Shown here one piece after another: positions 60,544 to 64,000 of a DNA stretch of 64,000 nt (positions within the stretch are counted from its first letter, which is position 1; every line of letters begins with the position of its first letter). A program made the translations under genes and the position numbers. Source of the stretch: Streptomyces cellulosae (GTDB taxonomy: Bacteria; Actinomycetota; Actinomycetes; Streptomycetales; Streptomycetaceae); NCBI GenBank assembly GCA_014655195.1, contig BNBH01000006.1, forward strand, positions 152,097 through 216,096. The letters run 5' to 3'. The notes under the pieces are model-generated. The model did no database searches. It was not told the DNA's origin and saw only the letters and a program-made list of their open reading frames with translations.

Positions 60544-60609
60544 GCCCACAAATGGGCGAGGACCTGCACGACGACGGCCGGACTCCCGGCCGCCGCTCGT
60601 GCGCCCGGC

Positions 60610-60974
60610 TCACATCATCAGCGTCATGACGAACATGCCGACGGCCAGCGACACCCGGCATGCGACGCCCACCTCCGGCGCGCGCACCATCGCCGGGAAG
60701 CCGGCGCCGACCACGCCGACCGACCCGGCTCCTTCCGCGAGGACCGGCGGCACGGCAGTGATCCGCGTGCCCGCCCACAGCATGTAGGCGGCGAAATAGC
60801 CCAGCAGCAGGGCGTTCACAGCCGGCACCCCCATCGTGCCATGGTTCATGCCCGCCATCGAGCTCATGTCCATGCCGACGGGGGCGGTCGACATCGCGCG
60901 CGCAACAGGCACAGCACTCCCGTGCCCGCGGCGAGGGCGACCAGCAACCATCCGACCAGCGGTGGTCCATGCAT
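60610..60974 (-). pseudogene. DUF5134-like membrane protein, internally deleted
   Basis: ATG 60974 begins MHGPPLVGWLLVALAAGTGV with LCLLRARC, the family opening, but the frame then shifts, and the continuation is MSTAPVGMDMSSMAGMNHGT plus VNALLLGYFAAYMLWAGTRI, the family's C-terminal part. The central helices are missing. A deletion of the middle with a frameshift at about 60895 fits. The family is common beside copper genes in Streptomyces. Confidence 0.6.
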
Positions 60975-61222
60975 GAGCCCCCCTCGGATCGCGTTGCGCC
61001 GATACCAGGGCCATGCCCGGTGCGGCGGGCGCACATCCTGGCGCAGGGTGGTACGGAGGGTGCATGGGGACGTCTGGGCTGGAGCAGGTCTTGGGTGCAT
61101 CCGGGGCACACCGGCCCACGGTCGACTCCAGTACAACGGGCCAGGTCAGCAGCTACTTTGTTGTTCTTTAGGCGAGTGCTCCGGGACCCCGGGTGCTGGA
61201 GCGGTGACCGCTGCCGTCCCGG

Positions 61223-61867
61223 TCAGCTGGTCCAGAAATCCCACCAGCGGGTCAGGATCAGCATGCCGATGACTCCGGTGTGCAGCACCGGGACCGCCCA
61301 GTGGAACTCCGCAGCGAGGGCCTTCACGCCGGCCGGGGCGGGCAGGAAGCCGTGCCGGACGTTGTGGCCGGTGACGTACCAGAACATGAAGAGCGTGGCG
61401 ACCCAGGCCAGGGTGCACCACAGGCACAGGGCGCCGATGTTGTACAGCGACTGGTACATCAGCCAGGTGACGAAGGCGACGCCGAACAGGCAGCCCGCGT
61501 TGAAGGTGAGCCAGTACCACCGAGGGAAGCGGGCTCCGGTGAGCAGACTGACGCCGACACAGATCACGATGCCGTACGCGACCAGGCCCAGCATCGGGTT
61601 CGGGAAGCCGAACACCGTCGCCTGCTTGCTCTCCATGACACCGCCGCAGGAGACGACCGGGTTGAAGCTGCAGCCGGGGGTGAACGTCGTCCCGGCCGCC
61701 TTCGCTTCCAGCAGCTTGAACTTGTCGAACGTGATCACCCAGGCGGCGAGCAGTCCGGCCGCCCCGGTGATGATCAGCAGCAGCGAGAAGGCACGGCTCG
61801 TGCCCACCGCACCACCCGCAGGGGTGTACGCGGCGGCACCGTCCACAGAACCCGTTGTCGTCGTCAT
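61223..61867 (-). CDS. Vitamin K epoxide reductase (VKOR) family protein
   Basis: 214 residues from ATG 61867. Four to five helices, CSFNPVVSCGGVM (loop cysteines) and NIGALCLWCTLAW (CxxC redox site). Actinobacterial VKOR replaces DsbB, oxidising DsbA-like partners with menaquinone to form disulfides in exported proteins. In an island rich in reducing thiol proteins (CcdA, TlpA), it supplies the oxidising side. 274 bp after the DUF305 gene on the same strand. Confidence 0.92.
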   Translation of the reverse strand: MTTTTGSVDGAAAYTPAGGAVGTSRAFSLLLIITGAAGLLAAWVITFDKFKLLEAKAAGTTFTPGCSFNPVVSCGGVMESKQATVFGFPNPMLGLVAYGIVICVGVSLLTGARFPRWYWLTFNAGCLFGVAFVTWLMYQSLYNIGALCLWCTLAWVATLFMFWYVTGHNVRHGFLPAPAGVKALAAEFHWAVPVLHTGVIGMLILTRWWDFWTS

Positions 61868-62141
61868 GTCCTGATTCCCGTCATCGATCCGCGGTCGAAG
61901 ATGCTGCTCATTGTTCGCCGACCCATCGGCAAGTCGGCCCGTCTGCCCCGGGCTCCACCCGACCGAGTGGCCGGGGCGGGGAGTCCTCCTTGGAGAACGT
62001 GCCCCTGATCGGCAGCCCCGTCTCCCGGGGCCGGCGCCATGGTCGGGTGGGCGCCGAGGACGCGGCGAGTCAGCCGTGGCCGACCGCCGCATCCCGCGCT
62101 GCCGCTGGCCGGGCACTCGCCTGGACCCGGACAGCAGAGGG

Positions 62142-62804
62142 TCACCGCTGTGTGCTCGCGCCGCGGGCCTTGAGCATGTCGGCCATGAGCTTCATCTCGG
62201 ACTGCTGGCCGCGCACCATGCCCTCGGCCAGCCGGGCGATCATCGAGTCCTCGGCCAGGTCGGCGGCGCCCTGGGCCATGTCGATGCCGCCTTGGTGGTG
62301 CGCGGTCAGCAGCCGCAGGTAGAGCACCTCCGCGCCCTTGCCTGTGGCCTTGCGCAGCTTGTCCATCTCGGTGTTGGTGGCCATGCCGGGCATCAGGGAG
62401 CCGTCGTGGGGCCTGTAGTCCATGTCGTGACTCATCCAGGCCATCGGCTGTTTCTGCGAGGTCTTCGGCAGCCCCCAGGCGTCGAGCCGTCCGAGGAGCA
62501 TGCCGCGCTGGTTGGCCTGGGTGTTGATGACGTCGTATGCGAGGCGGCGCACCTCCTCGTCGTCGGTGCGGTCGCGCACGATGAACGACAGCTCCACCGC
62601 CTGCTGGTGATGTACCCCCATGTCGCGGGCGAACCCGGCGTCCGCCGAGTCCGCGCCCGGAGCGGTGGCGTCGGCACGGGAGGTCGTCATCACGACCAGG
62701 GCGAGGATGGCCAGGCACAGCGCGAGCGCGGCCCCGGCGTACGGCAGCCATCGGGTGGGCGTACGGGTGGTGTCGATCGTGTCCATGGCGGTCGTGTCGC
62801 TCAC
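62142..62804 (-). CDS. DUF305 exported His/Met-rich protein
   Basis: 220 residues from GTG 62804, overlapping the DUF3105 stop (GTGA). An N-terminal membrane anchor (LPYAGAALALCLAILALVVM), then a four-helix ferritin-like DUF305 domain with FARDMGVHHQQAVELS and LLTAHHQGGIDMAQG, the paired HH motifs. DUF305 proteins are often near copper genes; metal binding is likely but the role is unproven. Confidence 0.88.
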   Translation of the reverse strand: MSDTTAMDTIDTTRTPTRWLPYAGAALALCLAILALVVMTTSRADATAPGADSADAGFARDMGVHHQQAVELSFIVRDRTDDEEVRRLAYDVINTQANQRGMLLGRLDAWGLPKTSQKQPMAWMSHDMDYRPHDGSLMPGMATNTEMDKLRKATGKGAEVLYLRLLTAHHQGGIDMAQGAADLAEDSMIARLAEGMVRGQQSEMKLMADMLKARGASTQR

Positions 62805-63433
62805 GCCATGCCCCCGCCGGTGCAGGCGGCGCCCGGCTCGGGCGTCTGCTCACCCTGGACGTACTTGTCCAGGAACTGGTCCACCCGCGGGTCCGACGCC
62901 TTATCCACCTTGAGCTGGTGGCCCCAGGCGGTCAGGGCGATGGGCGAGGACTGGTCCTTGTAGGGGCTGAGGAACGAGTACGGGGTCTTGGTCACCTTCT
63001 CGGTCAGCGCCTTGACGTCGGCCTCGGCGGCCTTGTCGTTGTAGGTGATCCAGACCGCGCCGTGCTCCAGGGAGTGCACGGCGTTCTCCTCGTTCACCTC
63101 CTTTGTGTAGACCTCGGCGTCGCAGTTGAGCCAGACCGGGTGGTGGTCGCCGCCCGTGGCCGGGCTCATCGGGTAGTCGACCGGCTTCTGCACGTGGTTC
63201 TGGCTCAGGTCGGACCAGGTCTGCTCGCCCTTGACCGGGGCGGCCTTGGCCTTCTCCTTCTCGTTGGCGGTGTCGAGCAGGTACCAGCCGCCGCCGGCGA
63301 CGCCGGCCAGTATCACGGCGGAGGCGGTGATCGCGAGAATTCGGTTGCGTCGGTCGCGGGCCTGCTCGGCTCGGCGCATTTCCGCGATGCGGGCCTTGCG
63401 GTCCGCGGTCTTGGCTTTCGGTTTCGAACCCAT
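62801..63433 (-). CDS. DUF3105 membrane-anchored protein
   Basis: 210 residues. A basic N-terminus, an anchor (ILAITASAVILAGVAGGGWY), then the DUF3105 domain with PVDYPMSPATGGDHHPVWLN (residues around a HH pair), CDAEVY and VHSLEHGAVWITY. DUF3105 and DUF305 genes are frequently paired in actinomycetes, here coupled by GTGA. Probable extracytoplasmic metal or thiol function; unproven. Confidence 0.88.
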   Translation of the reverse strand: MGSKPKAKTADRKARIAEMRRAEQARDRRNRILAITASAVILAGVAGGGWYLLDTANEKEKAKAAPVKGEQTWSDLSQNHVQKPVDYPMSPATGGDHHPVWLNCDAEVYTKEVNEENAVHSLEHGAVWITYNDKAAEADVKALTEKVTKTPYSFLSPYKDQSSPIALTAWGHQLKVDKASDPRVDQFLDKYVQGEQTPEPGAACTGGGMA

Positions 63434-63549
63434 GGTGTCTGTCCTTCTTTCGCCGGTCACCGAAAGGCGCGGCGGCGCTGCCGATCTGGGGATGGTCGTG
63501 TGCACGACGGCCGGAGCGGGCATGTGCGTACGCGCTCCGGCTGGGCGTG

Positions 63550-64000
63550 CTACACCCGCAGCACCTGCAGCTGATGAAGGTCCGGTGGTCGGGATGCCGG
63601 GCTGCCGCGGACAGCGGCCGTGACAGCCCGCACCGGCAAAGTCGCCGCGGCCATCTGCCCGGGAGCAGGTGCGGTGCACGGGCCGGAATGGGCCGAACCG
63701 TCGTGGACTCCCGCAGGCAGGCCGCTGTCGCAGTGCCCGCTGCCGTTCTCTCGCGCGCACTCCTCACATGCGGCCCGGCCGCCCATGCCCGCCGTGGAGA
63801 GGCCGTGGTGGCCCCTGCTCGCGTGCGGGGCAGCAGGGCGTTCTGGTGCTATGCCCGCAGGCATCCGGGCGGCCATGGCGGTGCCGCACAGCAGGGTGGC
63901 GAAGGCCAGAACCGTCAGCACGACAGCCAGCAGCCGGGCGATCAGCCCCCGCGAATCGGGGCCGACGACGCGCGGCGGGCGAGGGAGTGAGGTCGTCAGC
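63550..64000 (-). CDS. Secreted Cys/His/Met-containing protein, 5' end outside window
   Basis: The frame is open to the window edge, so the start is not seen; the first in-window GTG (63921) would give a signal peptide without a charged head. Hydrophobic LIARLLAVVLTVLAFATLLC, then GHHGLSTAGMGGRAACEECA and GHCDSG, and the ending SRPPDLHQLQVLRV. The same kind of ending is found at 55381, suggesting a small family (DUF6153-like). Likely an exported metal-binding or structural protein. Confidence 0.55.
   Translation of the reverse strand, partial: LTTSLPRPPRVVGPDSRGLIARLLAVVLTVLAFATLLCGTAMAARMPAGIAPERPAAPHASRGHHGLSTAGMGGRAACEECARENGSGHCDSGLPAGVHDGSAHSGPCTAPAPGQMAAATLPVRAVTAAVRGSPASRPPDLHQLQVLRV

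Larger units (their letters stand above)
60230..60609. other. 380-bp region upstream of sco with regulator relic
   Basis: Contains the palindrome 60291-60305 and, on the plus strand, a decayed MerR-type C-terminal fragment (60414-60543). No intact gene was recognised. Confidence 0.5.

Noticed and set aside
61168..61172. TTAGG half-site near the end of the VKOR gene
   Set aside because: No matching CCTAA half at the right distance; it lies downstream of, not before, a gene.
63550..64000. Right end of the inserted element
   Set aside because: No second host junction, recombinase repeat or methyltransferase fragment is visible up to 64000; the end must be outside.

Overview
The window is high-GC actinomycete DNA, most probably Streptomyces: dense codon-coupled genes, many GTG starts, long lipoprotein and Tat-type leaders, and a Sco/PCuAC/DyP set like the one described in Streptomyces lividans. 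It falls into a host flank and one large accessory island.

Host flank (1-~4525, all minus strand): a four-gene operon running methyltransferase-Nudix-PCMT protein -> APH-like phosphotransferase -> family 2 glycosyltransferase -> PIG-L deacetylase. The methyltransferase domain of the first gene is cut at about 4525, inside its SAM motif I.

Left end and recombination module (~4526-10548, plus strand): three tyrosine-recombinase-type genes and a coiled-coil TnpC-like gene, overlapping or abutting, in the style of Tn554/recombinase-in-trio elements. I infer that this element inserted into the methyltransferase gene. The right end and the missing 5' part of that gene are not in the window, so the island would be at least 59 kb.

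Cargo (10.6-64 kb): metal and envelope thiol-redox functions. 10.6-14.2 kb has CcsA, ResB and a TlpA/ResA lipoprotein. 14.3-18.8 kb has an L,D-transpeptidase, a BNR lipoprotein, a Met/His/Cys-rich secreted protein, a MerR regulator and a tiny Cys-rich protein. 18.9-26.6 kb is a cadmium-type module (CmtR-like ArsR, P-type ATPase, LspA, an isoprenylcysteine-methyltransferase-like protein, a drug exporter) bracketed by resolvase and Tn3 transposase relics. 27.5-31.6 kb has two CcdA-type proteins, back to back, with a redoxin, a glutaredoxin-like protein, small membrane proteins and a second TlpA. 31.8-36.4 kb has a ZIP-like transporter and a MerR-controlled CopZ/CopA pair. 36.5-39.8 kb has a Met-rich protein, ApbE and a ferric-reductase/FNR/2Fe-2S protein. 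39.9-42.4 kb is a sulfur module (persulfide-dioxygenase/rhodanese and SseA). 42.6-47.8 kb is CsoR-type regulator, copper chaperone, cupredoxin-headed P-type ATPase and a two-component system. 48-53 kb has Lgt and small membrane proteins. 53.3-64 kb has an SMR exporter, HMA and SafE-cupredoxin proteins, DUF2752, CtaG, the Sco-PCuAC-DyP operon, VKOR, DUF305, DUF3105 and small secreted proteins.

How it works together: cytosolic metal is sensed by MerR, ArsR and CsoR-type regulators and exported by three P-type ATPases. Outside the membrane, Met/Cys-rich proteins, Sco, PCuAC and cupredoxins would bind or deliver copper, while CcdA, TlpA, VKOR and ResB/CcsA supply thiol and haem chemistry. The island also brings its own Lgt and LspA for maturing its lipoproteins. 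A repeated palindrome, CCTAA-N5-TTAGG, lies before several of these operons and may tie them into one regulon whose regulator I cannot identify. No rRNA, tRNA or CRISPR array was recognised.
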